From CAYVTV01 sp964526475 (lineage in GTDB: Bacteria; Bacteroidota; Bacteroidia; Bacteroidales; GCA-2748055): a stretch of 64,000 bases of DNA. Positions 27,122-36,096 of this stretch are shown piece after piece. The notes beneath the pieces were generated by a model, which had not been told where the DNA came from, did no database searches, and saw nothing but the letters and a program-made list of their open reading frames with translations. The first letter of the stretch is position 1, and each line of letters begins with the position of its first letter. The stretch spans positions 1 through 64,000 of the forward strand of contig CAZGKF010000010.1 in the NCBI GenBank assembly GCA_964526475.1, in the 5' to 3' direction. The position numbers and the translations under genes are program-made.

Positions 27122-30100
27122 GTGGTCTTTGCTATCCCTGCTACAGCTTTCATTTTCCTTCAAAACAGCCAGATACAAACTCTTGTCAGCAAACGTTTTG
27201 CAGATGAGTTGGCCTTACAACTTGGCACAAAGATAACATTTGATCAGGTTTCTGTCACACTAATTAACCGTGTTCAGATTAAAAATCTTTACGTGGAAGA
27301 TCTTTACGGAGATACACTGCTTTTTGCTCCAAGGCTTAATGCCAATCTAAGGAAATTTAATTTTAGAAACAGGGAGATAGTATTCAGGAGATTAAATCTA
27401 TATGATGCATATATTAATTTCACTACTGACTCAAAAGGAGTGATCAATCTAAGATTCATTATTGATCATTTTAAGGGTACCAAAGGAGCTGACGGAGCTT
27501 CGGATAAATGGAAAATCAGAATAAGAGATGTAAATGTAAATAACTCCCGTTTTCACTATTCCAAAGATATACTCAGGGAAATTGATTGGGGTGTTAATTT
27601 TACGGATATGGACATGAGGAATCTAAAGATTGATATAAAGGATTTTCTTCTTGAAAATGATACAATCTCAATGCAGATAAAAGATCTCAATACAAAAGAG
27701 AAAAGTGGATTTAGGCTCAGATCATTTTCATCTTTTTTAAGAATAAATAAAGATCATATGCATTTTGAGAATGTAACATGCAAAACTCCCTGGTCTGAAA
27801 TAATAAGTCCTTATGTTATTTTTAATTTTACTGATTTTCAGGATTTCTCCGATGTGATTAATCTGGTTGATATCAAACTTAGTCTGGACCATTCCGAGAT
27901 TAGTTTTGCTGATATCTCATATTTCGCTCCCAGCCTGAAGGATTATAGCGAAAAGTTCACCATTTCGGGATTATTAAGTGGTAAAGTATCTGATATGAAA
28001 GGAGATAATATTATTCTCCGGTATAATGCCAATACCTTGCTGGAAACTAATTTTAATGCGATTGGTCTTCCTGACTTTAAAAATACTTTTGCATACTTTG
28101 ATATCCGGAAGTTCGTTACTACAACCGAGGATATGGAGTTATTTGAGATCCCGGGCAAACAGAAAAGAATTGAGTTACCTGAAAATTTCAGAGACCTTGG
28201 CGAGATTCATTATTCCGGTAAATACACCGGTTATCCCGGGGATTTTGTAGCTTATGGCTTGTTTAGTACCAATCTTGGGGAAGTGGCAACAGACTTACTC
28301 CTGAAACCCGACACATCAAATACCCTAAGGTTTATGGGAAGACTTGGCACAAAGGATTTCTTTATAGGGAAATTATTGAATCTCGAGAAGGAGGTTGATA
28401 AAATTAGTATGAATGGAAATATTAATGGCTATGCTTCCAAAGGACGCATACATGCCAGCGTAGAAAGTATGGTTGACAGTTTCCGGATTTCCGGATATAA
28501 TTACAAAAATATCAATATTTCAGGGAATCTTTCTGAAACCAGTTTCAATGGTTCCTTTGCAGTTTCTGATCCTAATATAAGTCTAAATTTCTCAGGCAAA
28601 GCCGATTTCTCGAATGAAAATCCCGAGTATGCTTTCGTTGCTGATGTTGAGAGGATTCGCCCATATTATCTGAATATTTTAACAGAAGATACTTCCTTTT
28701 TTATGTCATTCCTATTGAAAACTAACTTTACCGGAAAAAAGATAGATGACTTTAATGGGGAAATAAGTCTCGTTAACTCTCTTTTTAGTAATAATGATCA
28801 GCAAATTCAGATATACGACTTTTCCCTTAATAATACCAAAACCCTTAATGATTCAAGTTCTTTCAATATCAGATCCGACATCCTTGACGGTGAAATTACA
28901 GGTATGTACAAATTCAGTACTCTTCCTCATTCTATAAAAAAGCTTATTAAGTTTTATATTCCTTCATTTATTTATAAAGAACCTTCCTTTGATCTGAGTG
29001 ATGATATAAATAATTTCACATACAATTTCCGGCTTAAAAATATACATCCGGTTATTACCTTTTTCTTTCCGGATTATGATATAGGGAATAATGCAGTTTT
29101 TTCAGGTTTATATTATTCGGCTGATAATAAACTGGAGGTTAATGCTAATATGCCTCTTTTCTCTTTTAACGGAAATAGCTTAAAAGACATCATCTTAAAA
29201 ACCTCCGGTTCTAATGGGAGATATCAGGTAGAAGGGAGTAGTAGCGGCCTGATAATGAAGAGTAATTTGAAAATAGAGAATCTTATTCTAAATGGATCTG
29301 TACAAAGTGATACCGCAAGCATAAAATTTTACTGGGATAATTTTGAAAAACCCAGATATAATGGAATGATAAACCTGATGACTGTTTTCGATGAAAATAT
29401 TAATTCAGGGAAAACCCGAATGAACATTCATCCCAAACCCTCCTCATTTTATTTTAATGATACAATCTGGAATATTTCTGAGAGTATTATCGTAGTGGAC
29501 AGTAATTCGGTGATGATAGATACTTTTGGAATAAGTAACCAGAATCAGGAGTTTTTTGTATTTGGAAGAATCTCAGATAATCCTTCTGACGAATTTTCTA
29601 TGAGGTTCCAGGATATGGACCTGTCATTTATAAACGTATTTTCTTCAAAAGCAAAGTTAACGATGGCTGGTATTATTTCAGGTGAAGCTAACCTCCGTAA
29701 TCCCAGGAATAAACCCTTGTTTGTTTCACAGCTTCAAATTGCAGATTTTCATTTAAATAATGAGGCACTTGGAAATGCAAACATAAGTGCGTTATGGAAT
29801 AATGAAGAAAAGAAAATTGCCTTACTTGCAGAAACACAGAAAGGTGAAAATAAAAATATTACTATTATGGGGGATTATTTTCCCGAAACAAGTGATGTGG
29901 ATCTCAAAATTGGTCTTGAGATGCTGAGAATTAAAATGTTTGAGCCTTTTCTTTCTGAACTTATTTCAGATTTAGAAGGATTGGGAAGCGGGGAACTAAG
30001 TCTTAAAGGAACTATTCAAAATCCTGACCTGAATGGTAATTTCCGTCTTCAGAAAACATCACTCCTGGTAAATTACCTTATGACCCGGTACAATTTTACC

Positions 30101-31585
30101 AATGATCTTCGTATTGTTCATAACAATATAATTATCAGAGATTTTGAGATTTTTGACGAGAAGGGTAGTAAAGCAGTCTGTCAAGGAACAATATCAACAA
30201 ATAACCTTAAAAGTATAAGTCTGGATTTCATGCTTTCTGCAAATAATTTTTCATTTCTCAATACAACGGAGAAAGATAATGACCTTTTTTACGGAAGGGT
30301 CAATGCAGGAGGTATTATCCGTTTTACCGGTCCTGCCGATGATATGATGATGGACATAAATGCAAGGACTGATCGTAATAGTGTGTTTTATATACCCCTT
30401 TATGGAGCCGAAGAGATTTATGAACACGATTTCATCCAGTGGGTATCACATAAAAACGGTAAAGACGATCAGATTGAAATATTTGGGCCAGGTTATGAAG
30501 TTAAGCTTAAAGGCCTTAAAATGAATTTTAATCTTGAAGTAACACCTGATGCTGAGGTACAGCTTATTTTTGATCCGAAAATAGGCGATATATTGAGGGG
30601 AAGGGGAAGCGGAAATCTTAAACTTGTTATAAATACCCTTGGGAAATTCGAAATATATGGAGATATGATTATTGAAAGCGGAGATTATTTATTTACACTT
30701 AAAAATCTTATTAACAAAAGGTTTGAAGTAGAAAAAGGCGGAACTATCTCCTGGAATGGTGATCCATTAGATGCAAACATTAATATGAATGCTGTTTACA
30801 GATTGAAAACATCGGTTTATGCACTTTCCCCTGAGGAGTCATTAAGGAAACGTATTCCTGTTGAATGTCAGATTAAAATGACGGGAAAACTCATGAACCC
30901 TGCTCTTATTCCTGATATACAACTCCCAACATCAGATCAGCAAACAAGAAATATTGTACGGAACAGGATCAGCACAGATGAAGAAATGATGAAACAATTT
31001 CTTTCTCTTCTCGTGATGAATAACTTTTATTCCGATCTTAATACTCCGGGCCTGGGAGGGTCAGCAGGAAGAGGTTCAGGGATCGCAACCAGTGAACTTT
31101 TTACAAATCAGCTGAGTCGCTGGCTTTCCCAGATAAGTAATGATTTTGATATAGGATTGAATTACAGACCAGGAGATGAAGTTACTACCGATCAACTGGA
31201 AGTTGCTCTCAGTACTCAACTTATGAATGACCGTGTAAGAATAAATACAAATCTGGGTGTTGGAGGAATCCAGCCTGCCGCTGCACAAGTCTCAAATCCA
31301 AATAATATAGTCGGAGACTTTGATATTGATTTTCAGATTACAGAAGGAGGGAAACTACACATTAAAGCGTTTAACAGGACTAACGATAACCTTTTATTCA
31401 GGACTTCTCCCTACACACAGGGTGTGGGGATTACATACAGGGAAAATTTTAATAACCTGAGAGAATTAATTACAAGATATAAAGATGCAATCAGATCAAT
31501 TTTCAATAAAGAAATGCGTAATAAAATGAAGGAAGAAGAAGATGAAGAAGAAGAAGAAGAGGCTCCCATCAGTAGTATAAGGTGA
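27122..31585 (+). CDS. tamB: TamB-like translocation and assembly module protein
   Basis: A very large (1487 residues) protein of the TamB/DUF490 (AsmA-like) family, anchored in the inner membrane by one N-terminal helix and spanning the periplasm as a beta-rich groove for outer-membrane protein assembly or lipid transport. The TamB domain occupies about residues 1000-1450. The GTG at 27122 is the first standard start in frame, but it cuts the membrane helix: the open frame continues back to a stop at 27074 and encodes two lysines and a further ten hydrophobic residues. The real start is probably upstream at a rare codon. The C-terminus is strongly acidic (a run of Glu and Asp) and encoded by GAA/GAT repeats. 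exbB follows after 163 bases. Confidence 0.88.
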   Translation: MVFAIPATAFIFLQNSQIQTLVSKRFADELALQLGTKITFDQVSVTLINRVQIKNLYVEDLYGDTLLFAPRLNANLRKFNFRNREIVFRRLNLYDAYINFTTDSKGVINLRFIIDHFKGTKGADGASDKWKIRIRDVNVNNSRFHYSKDILREIDWGVNFTDMDMRNLKIDIKDFLLENDTISMQIKDLNTKEKSGFRLRSFSSFLRINKDHMHFENVTCKTPWSEIISPYVIFNFTDFQDFSDVINLVDIKLSLDHSEISFADISYFAPSLKDYSEKFTISGLLSGKVSDMKGDNIILRYNANTLLETNFNAIGLPDFKNTFAYFDIRKFVTTTEDMELFEIPGKQKRIELPENFRDLGEIHYSGKYTGYPGDFVAYGLFSTNLGEVATDLLLKPDTSNTLRFMGRLGTKDFFIGKLLNLEKEVDKISMNGNINGYASKGRIHASVESMVDSFRISGYNYKNINISGNLSETSFNGSFAVSDPNISLNFSGKADFSNENPEYAFVADVERIRPYYLNILTEDTSFFMSFLLKTNFTGKKIDDFNGEISLVNSLFSNNDQQIQIYDFSLNNTKTLNDSSSFNIRSDILDGEITGMYKFSTLPHSIKKLIKFYIPSFIYKEPSFDLSDDINNFTYNFRLKNIHPVITFFFPDYDIGNNAVFSGLYYSADNKLEVNANMPLFSFNGNSLKDIILKTSGSNGRYQVEGSSSGLIMKSNLKIENLILNGSVQSDTASIKFYWDNFEKPRYNGMINLMTVFDENINSGKTRMNIHPKPSSFYFNDTIWNISESIIVVDSNSVMIDTFGISNQNQEFFVFGRISDNPSDEFSMRFQDMDLSFINVFSSKAKLTMAGIISGEANLRNPRNKPLFVSQLQIADFHLNNEALGNANISALWNNEEKKIALLAETQKGENKNITIMGDYFPETSDVDLKIGLEMLRIKMFEPFLSELISDLEGLGSGELSLKGTIQNPDLNGNFRLQKTSLLVNYLMTRYNFTNDLRIVHNNIIIRDFEIFDEKGSKAVCQGTISTNNLKSISLDFMLSANNFSFLNTTEKDNDLFYGRVNAGGIIRFTGPADDMMMDINARTDRNSVFYIPLYGAEEIYEHDFIQWVSHKNGKDDQIEIFGPGYEVKLKGLKMNFNLEVTPDAEVQLIFDPKIGDILRGRGSGNLKLVINTLGKFEIYGDMIIESGDYLFTLKNLINKRFEVEKGGTISWNGDPLDANINMNAVYRLKTSVYALSPEESLRKRIPVECQIKMTGKLMNPALIPDIQLPTSDQQTRNIVRNRISTDEEMMKQFLSLLVMNNFYSDLNTPGLGGSAGRGSGIATSELFTNQLSRWLSQISNDFDIGLNYRPGDEVTTDQLEVALSTQLMNDRVRINTNLGVGGIQPAAAQVSNPNNIVGDFDIDFQITEGGKLHIKAFNRTNDNLLFRTSPYTQGVGITYRENFNNLRELITRYKDAIRSIFNKEMRNKMKEEEDEEEEEEAPISSIR

Positions 31586-31748
31586 TATTGGATTTTTATA
31601 TTAAATATAGGTGATTATGAAAAGCTAACATATGTATTTCTCTTTATAGTGTTTGTTGATAATCTCTCAGAATTTTTAATAAGCCTTTGATACTACAAAG
31701 TTATTAACAAGCGTTTTTTTTATATATTCGCCAAAAAATATACTAAAC

Positions 31749-32438
31749 ATGAATATTTCAGCAATTTTACAGATCGTAACTACAGAAACTGCACCCCTTA
31801 CAACAACAGGAACACAGGATGATACCTTTCTTTCACTTGCCATGAAAGGAGGTTGGGTAATGCTGCCTATAATATTTTTGTCTGTTGTTGCAATATATAT
31901 TTTTGGGGAAAGATATTTTGCCATTAAAAAGATTCAAAAGATTGATTTGAATTTTATGAACCGTATCCGTGATTATATTATGGATGGAAAGATTGATTCT
32001 GCACGTGCTCTCTGTCAATCTACAGAGAACCCGGTGGCAAGGATGATCGAAAAAGGTATAAGCCGGATTGGCAGGCCTCTTAATGATGTGCATGCAGCAA
32101 TTGAAAATGTAGGAAGGCTGGAGATATATAAACTTGAAAAAGGACTTCCCGCTCTTGCCACCGTTGCGGGAGGAGCACCTATGCTGGGATTTCTCGGGAC
32201 AGTAATCGGGATGGTTCAGGCGTTCATAGAAATGTCGACTTCAGGAAACAATATTAACGTTAGCCTTCTCTCAACAGGTATTTATACTGCGCTTATTACT
32301 ACCGTTGCAGGTTTGGTTGTAGGTATTATTGCATATTTTGCGTATAATATTCTTGTTGCAAAGGTTGAAAAAGTTGTAAATATTCTGGAGGCCAGCACAA
32401 CGGAATTTATGGATCTGCTTAACGAACCCGTTAAATAA
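31749..32438 (+). CDS. exbB: ExbB/TolQ/MotA-family proton channel
   Basis: Inner-membrane proton channel that powers TonB. The 229-residue protein has three membrane segments (about 30-52, 134-157 and 172-197) with the family core GAPMLGFLGTVIGMVQAF and STGIYTALITTVAGLVVGI. It is the first of four co-directional genes (exbB, exbD, exbD, tonB-like) separated by 3-11 bases, which form the energy module for TonB-dependent transport. The N-terminal 30 residues are Thr-rich and periplasmic. Confidence 0.92.
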   Translation: MNISAILQIVTTETAPLTTTGTQDDTFLSLAMKGGWVMLPIIFLSVVAIYIFGERYFAIKKIQKIDLNFMNRIRDYIMDGKIDSARALCQSTENPVARMIEKGISRIGRPLNDVHAAIENVGRLEIYKLEKGLPALATVAGGAPMLGFLGTVIGMVQAFIEMSTSGNNINVSLLSTGIYTALITTVAGLVVGIIAYFAYNILVAKVEKVVNILEASTTEFMDLLNEPVK

Positions 32439-32441
32439 GAA

Positions 32442-32834
32442 ATGAATTTAAGTTCCAGAAATAAGATAAGTACCAATTTCAGTATGTCGGGAATGACAGA
32501 TATTGTTTTTCTGCTTTTGATATTTTTTATGCTGACATCCACCCTTTTAGCCCCCAATGCACTTAAACTATTACTGCCTCAGAGAGGACAGGATTTTATC
32601 AGCACCAATACTGTCCCTGAAATTATCCTAAGAGGAGATGGACGGGTTTCCCTGGATGGTAGAAATATTGTTTTTGAGCAACTTGAAATCTTGCTTTCGG
32701 ACAGGGTTTCCGGTCAGGCAGATCCTGCTCTCCGGCTAATTACCACTCAGGGAGTTACGGTTAAAGAAACAGTCAGGGTAATGAATGTAGCAGCCAAACT
32801 GGACATCCAGGTAGTACTGACTAAACAGGAGTAA
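32442..32834 (+). CDS. exbD: ExbD/TolR-family protein, first copy
   Basis: A 130-residue partner of ExbB with one membrane segment (about 19-41) containing the conserved Asp in SGMTDIVFLLLIFFML, followed by a periplasmic domain. It lies 3 bases after exbB. It shares the membrane segment almost exactly with the next gene but diverges in the periplasmic part, so the two are paralogues with likely different periplasmic contacts rather than a recent exact duplication. Confidence 0.92.
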   Translation: MNLSSRNKISTNFSMSGMTDIVFLLLIFFMLTSTLLAPNALKLLLPQRGQDFISTNTVPEIILRGDGRVSLDGRNIVFEQLEILLSDRVSGQADPALRLITTQGVTVKETVRVMNVAAKLDIQVVLTKQE

Positions 32835-32837
32835 GAA

Positions 32838-33233
32838 ATGTCCATATCTTCACGAAATAAACGAAGCATAAGTTTCAGCATGTCAGGAATGACAGATATT
32901 GTTTTCCTGCTACTGATTTTTTTTATGTTAACATCCACATTGATAATCCCAATTGCCATGGATGTTGTTTTACCGCAGAGTAATAATCAAACTGCAGCAA
33001 CTGTTGTTCTGAATATTTCCATAACAAGGAATCTGGAATATTTTGTAAATGAAAAACCATGCAATCTGGCAGAAATGGAGCTTCAAATGAAAGCACTCAT
33101 TTCAGATGCATCAGATCCTCCCATTGTCAGGCTTAATGCCGATGAGAACCTAAATATGAATGAGATATATGATTTTCTGGAAATAGCCAGAAGAAACAGC
33201 TTAAGGGTAATTTTGGGAACAAGGCCAATTTAA
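32838..33233 (+). CDS. exbD: ExbD/TolR-family protein, second copy
   Basis: A 131-residue ExbD/TolR protein. The stretch SMSGMTDIVFLLLIFFML is identical to that of the first copy, including the proton-pathway Asp; the periplasmic domain is clearly different in sequence. It starts 3 bases after the first exbD and 11 bases before the tonB-like gene. Two exbD genes in tandem are a common arrangement in Bacteroidota. Confidence 0.92.
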   Translation: MSISSRNKRSISFSMSGMTDIVFLLLIFFMLTSTLIIPIAMDVVLPQSNNQTAATVVLNISITRNLEYFVNEKPCNLAEMELQMKALISDASDPPIVRLNADENLNMNEIYDFLEIARRNSLRVILGTRPI

Positions 33234-33244
33234 ATAGTTTCACC

Positions 33245-34093
33245 ATGAATTTAAGCAGAAGGGGAGTTATATGGACAACTGTATTTCATGCCATAATACT
33301 CTTCATTCTTATTTTTTTTGGATTCAGGTATCCACATCCTCCTCCTGAAGAAGAAGGTGTACTTGTTAACTTTGGTACAAGCGAAACCGGGTTTGGAGAA
33401 GTTGAACCTGCGGGTGATGAGTTTCATGGAGGAGAAGATCCTGCACCTGAAATATCTGAGGTTGCTGCTCCGGTTATTCCGCAAAAGCAGGTTCAGCCAA
33501 CACAGGTAACCGAAAAGATAGTTCAGGAGCTTGAGGAAACACCTGTAAAAAAACTTAAGCCTACAGCTGAGGAGATCAGGCAAAAGGAACTTGAAAGACA
33601 AAAACAGGAAGAATTGCGTAAACAGAGAGAGGAAGAAGAAAAAAAACGACAGCAACAGGAACGCATACAGAACCTTGGTAAAAGCGCATTTGGTAATGCA
33701 GGAGTTGGGACTACTGAAGGCTCAGAGGGAATTACTACCGGTTCAGGAAACCAGGGAGTTGTTAGCGGTACTCCGGGCGCAGAAAGCTATGCTGATGGAG
33801 GAGGACTGGGCAGTGGGATATCTTATGGACTTGGGGACAGGAAAGTAAAAGGAAGGCTGCCTGAACCATTATTGAGTGGATGTATCGTAACAGATCGTAT
33901 TGTTGTAAGAGTTCAGATTAATGTGGACCAGGAAGGGAATGTGGCTGGCTCCCCAAGAGTTATTGAATCTACATTCCAGGATGATTGCATATACCGGGCA
34001 GTAATTGAAGCGGCATCAGGAGCTAAGTTTAATCCGGATCCTTCAGCTGCATTCCGCCAGCAGGGATGGATCAGATACATTATTGTTCCGTAG
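33245..34093 (+). CDS. TonB-like energy transducer with Gly-rich linker
   Basis: A 282-residue protein with a single N-terminal membrane helix (about 10-27), an acidic/proline segment, a highly charged Lys/Glu/Gln coiled region (about 115-145), an unusual Gly/Ser/Thr-rich linker (about 150-195), and a C-terminal domain (about 200-282) that is only loosely like the TonB C-terminus: RIVVRVQINVDQEGNV with two Cys in the domain (SGCIV and DDCIY). Most TonB proteins have Pro-Lys/Pro-Glu linkers, so the glycine stretch is notable. The ExbB/ExbD neighbours support the role. Confidence 0.78.
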   Translation: MNLSRRGVIWTTVFHAIILFILIFFGFRYPHPPPEEEGVLVNFGTSETGFGEVEPAGDEFHGGEDPAPEISEVAAPVIPQKQVQPTQVTEKIVQELEETPVKKLKPTAEEIRQKELERQKQEELRKQREEEEKKRQQQERIQNLGKSAFGNAGVGTTEGSEGITTGSGNQGVVSGTPGAESYADGGGLGSGISYGLGDRKVKGRLPEPLLSGCIVTDRIVVRVQINVDQEGNVAGSPRVIESTFQDDCIYRAVIEAASGAKFNPDPSAAFRQQGWIRYIIVP

Positions 34094-34095
34094 AA

Positions 34096-36024
34096 TCAAT
34101 TCATCCTGTAAACTATTCCTCCGGATAACCAACGTCCAGGTAACATGGCACCTAGAAAGTCATTATATGAAGTATTGAGAACATTATCCATACGGAATTC
34201 CAAAAATAGATTTTCAGGAACAACAGCCATGGAGGCCCTTATATTGAAAAGCCAATAAGAAGGATTTAATGAAGAATTAATCATTTCAGCATATTCAGAT
34301 TCCCTTTGCCTGAATATACCATTGAAAAACAGTCCGGTTCTCTTATATGATAAAACTGTATTAAACAGAAAAAGATTACGCGACATATTGGAAATATATT
34401 TTGATGTTTCGAGATTATCAGGGGAGGAATAATTTTGTAATGTGTAACCAAGGTTCATATAAAGATTTCCTTGCTTTCCAATTTTACGATCAAAGGACAG
34501 AATAGCTTCCAGACCATTAGTTGTCAGCTCATTAATGTTTTTTGCATACAAATACGCAGCATCAGGATTTAAAGGATGTTTGGAAGATATTTCTGATCCT
34601 TGTGTAGGTATGTAATCAATTAATTTATAACCATATCTGTTAAAAAGTGTTAGTTCGATTCTGACATCTTTTGTCAGATCTATGTCTGTCCCAGCTTCAA
34701 AACTCCACGATTGTTCAGATACCAGGTCAGAATTCCCGATATTTCTACCGGGGGCAAGAGATGTTAAATTTGTTGAAATATATTTTTCAGTAAAATCTGG
34801 TGTACGTATTGTTTTACCGGCAAGTCCCCTTATAGTAAATAAACCATGGTTCCATGATAAATTTACCTGTGGCAGTAGTTCAAAGTTGTCAACCGGATTG
34901 TATTCCATTCTGATACCTCCTGAAAGGACAGTGCTTTTTACAGGGGAAAAAGAAAAGAGGGAATATATTCCACCTGAATATTCCTTGTGATTTCCCCTGT
35001 CATTACTTTTCACTGTGCGGTAGTTGTACTGGAAGCCTGAAGCAATTCTCAAATTATGGAGAAGTTCCCTGTTATTTCTGATCTGAATTGTTGTACTCCC
35101 TGTATTATGTTTATTTGGAGGAGTCTGAAGATTAAAAAGAAATTCATCTTGTGTGCTTCTGTGCACTGCATCAATAGATGAAACAGATTTCTTACCATAG
35201 ATCATTACATTCATGTGGTTCCACCAGGTACTGATATTTTCTCTGGCTGTATCGGCAGTACTAATTGTATAAAATCTTCTTGCGCTGAAGTCGCGGCTAT
35301 CAATAGCTGTTCTGAAAGATAACCTGATCGTTTCTGAAGGTTTAAGTGACAATGCTATAGTGGCTGTTCTCAGATCAAAGTCGTTCCTAAATCCATCTTT
35401 TTCCGGAAATCCATCTGAAGATAATAGCTTAAAACCCCCACTGTATTTTATTTTTGCGGAGGAATTATTAAATCCGGCATCTGTATATTTTAACTGCTGC
35501 TGTCCGCCTCCGGCTTTAATATTAACAAGAAGTAAACTATCGCCTTTGTGGTAATGGTTGTGAGTAATAATATTTATTAATCCGCCCACTGCATCGGGTC
35601 CATACATTACTGAAGCAGGTCCTCTCACTACTTCAATCCTTGAAATTTCGGAAAGCGTAAGAGGTATGTAAGCTGAAAAATGTCCGGTGAGAGGGTCATT
35701 AAGACGCATACCATCAACCATTACCAGAACCTGATTAAAAGTACTTCCACGGATAGAGTAATCTGTCTGAACTCCGAAAAGATTTCTTGATTGGCTCTCC
35801 AGACCCGGAATATAACGGATAATTTCATCAATTGAATGTACAGGTAGTTGTTGGATCTGCTCAGAAGTAATGATAGTAAGTGACCTGCCCGATTGTTTTT
35901 TCCGGAGTTCAAGAACAGATGATGCTACTTCTATTTCCCCAAGCTGAATGGTATCGGGAAATTGTGCACTCGTAAATGAACCGGCAAACAAAATCAAAAA
36001 AATACCTGTTGTTAAGCGTACCAC
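34096..36024 (-). CDS. TonB-dependent outer-membrane receptor
   Basis: A 642-residue receptor: signal peptide (1-20), an N-terminal TonB-box-like DTIQLGEIEVAS, a plug domain (about 40-150) with IRGSTFNQVLVMVDGMRLND and VRGPASVMYGPDAVGG, and a 22-strand barrel ending in an aromatic-rich C-terminus. It has no N-terminal carboxypeptidase-like domain and no SusD partner, so it resembles the compact BtuB or siderophore type. The substrate is unknown. The start is GTG at 36024; no ATG is available before the upstream stop. It is convergent with the tonB-like gene (2-base gap). I looked for a cobalamin riboswitch in the 72-base gap upstream and saw none. Confidence 0.88.
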   Translation of the reverse strand: MVRLTTGIFLILFAGSFTSAQFPDTIQLGEIEVASSVLELRKKQSGRSLTIITSEQIQQLPVHSIDEIIRYIPGLESQSRNLFGVQTDYSIRGSTFNQVLVMVDGMRLNDPLTGHFSAYIPLTLSEISRIEVVRGPASVMYGPDAVGGLINIITHNHYHKGDSLLLVNIKAGGGQQQLKYTDAGFNNSSAKIKYSGGFKLLSSDGFPEKDGFRNDFDLRTATIALSLKPSETIRLSFRTAIDSRDFSARRFYTISTADTARENISTWWNHMNVMIYGKKSVSSIDAVHRSTQDEFLFNLQTPPNKHNTGSTTIQIRNNRELLHNLRIASGFQYNYRTVKSNDRGNHKEYSGGIYSLFSFSPVKSTVLSGGIRMEYNPVDNFELLPQVNLSWNHGLFTIRGLAGKTIRTPDFTEKYISTNLTSLAPGRNIGNSDLVSEQSWSFEAGTDIDLTKDVRIELTLFNRYGYKLIDYIPTQGSEISSKHPLNPDAAYLYAKNINELTTNGLEAILSFDRKIGKQGNLYMNLGYTLQNYSSPDNLETSKYISNMSRNLFLFNTVLSYKRTGLFFNGIFRQRESEYAEMINSSLNPSYWLFNIRASMAVVPENLFLEFRMDNVLNTSYNDFLGAMLPGRWLSGGIVYRMN

Positions 36025-36072
36025 TATCGGTTTGATTTTGTGAATGTGATAAAGAAAGATGAATAATATTGC

Positions 36073-36090
36073 TGTTTATGTTAATAAACA
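36073..36090. promoter_or_regulatory. 18-bp palindrome upstream of the receptor gene
   Basis: TGTTTAT and ATAAACA form a perfect 7-bp inverted repeat with a 4-base spacer, in the 72-base gap between glyA (ending at 36097) and the receptor start. It could be an operator for the receptor gene, since its size and symmetry fit a dimeric regulator site. No regulator is identified. Confidence 0.3.
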
Positions 36091-36096
36091 AGATTA

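Noticed and set aside
36025..36096. Cobalamin riboswitch before the TonB-dependent receptor
   Set aside because: The gap is only 72 bases, and no B12-box or riboswitch pattern is visible.
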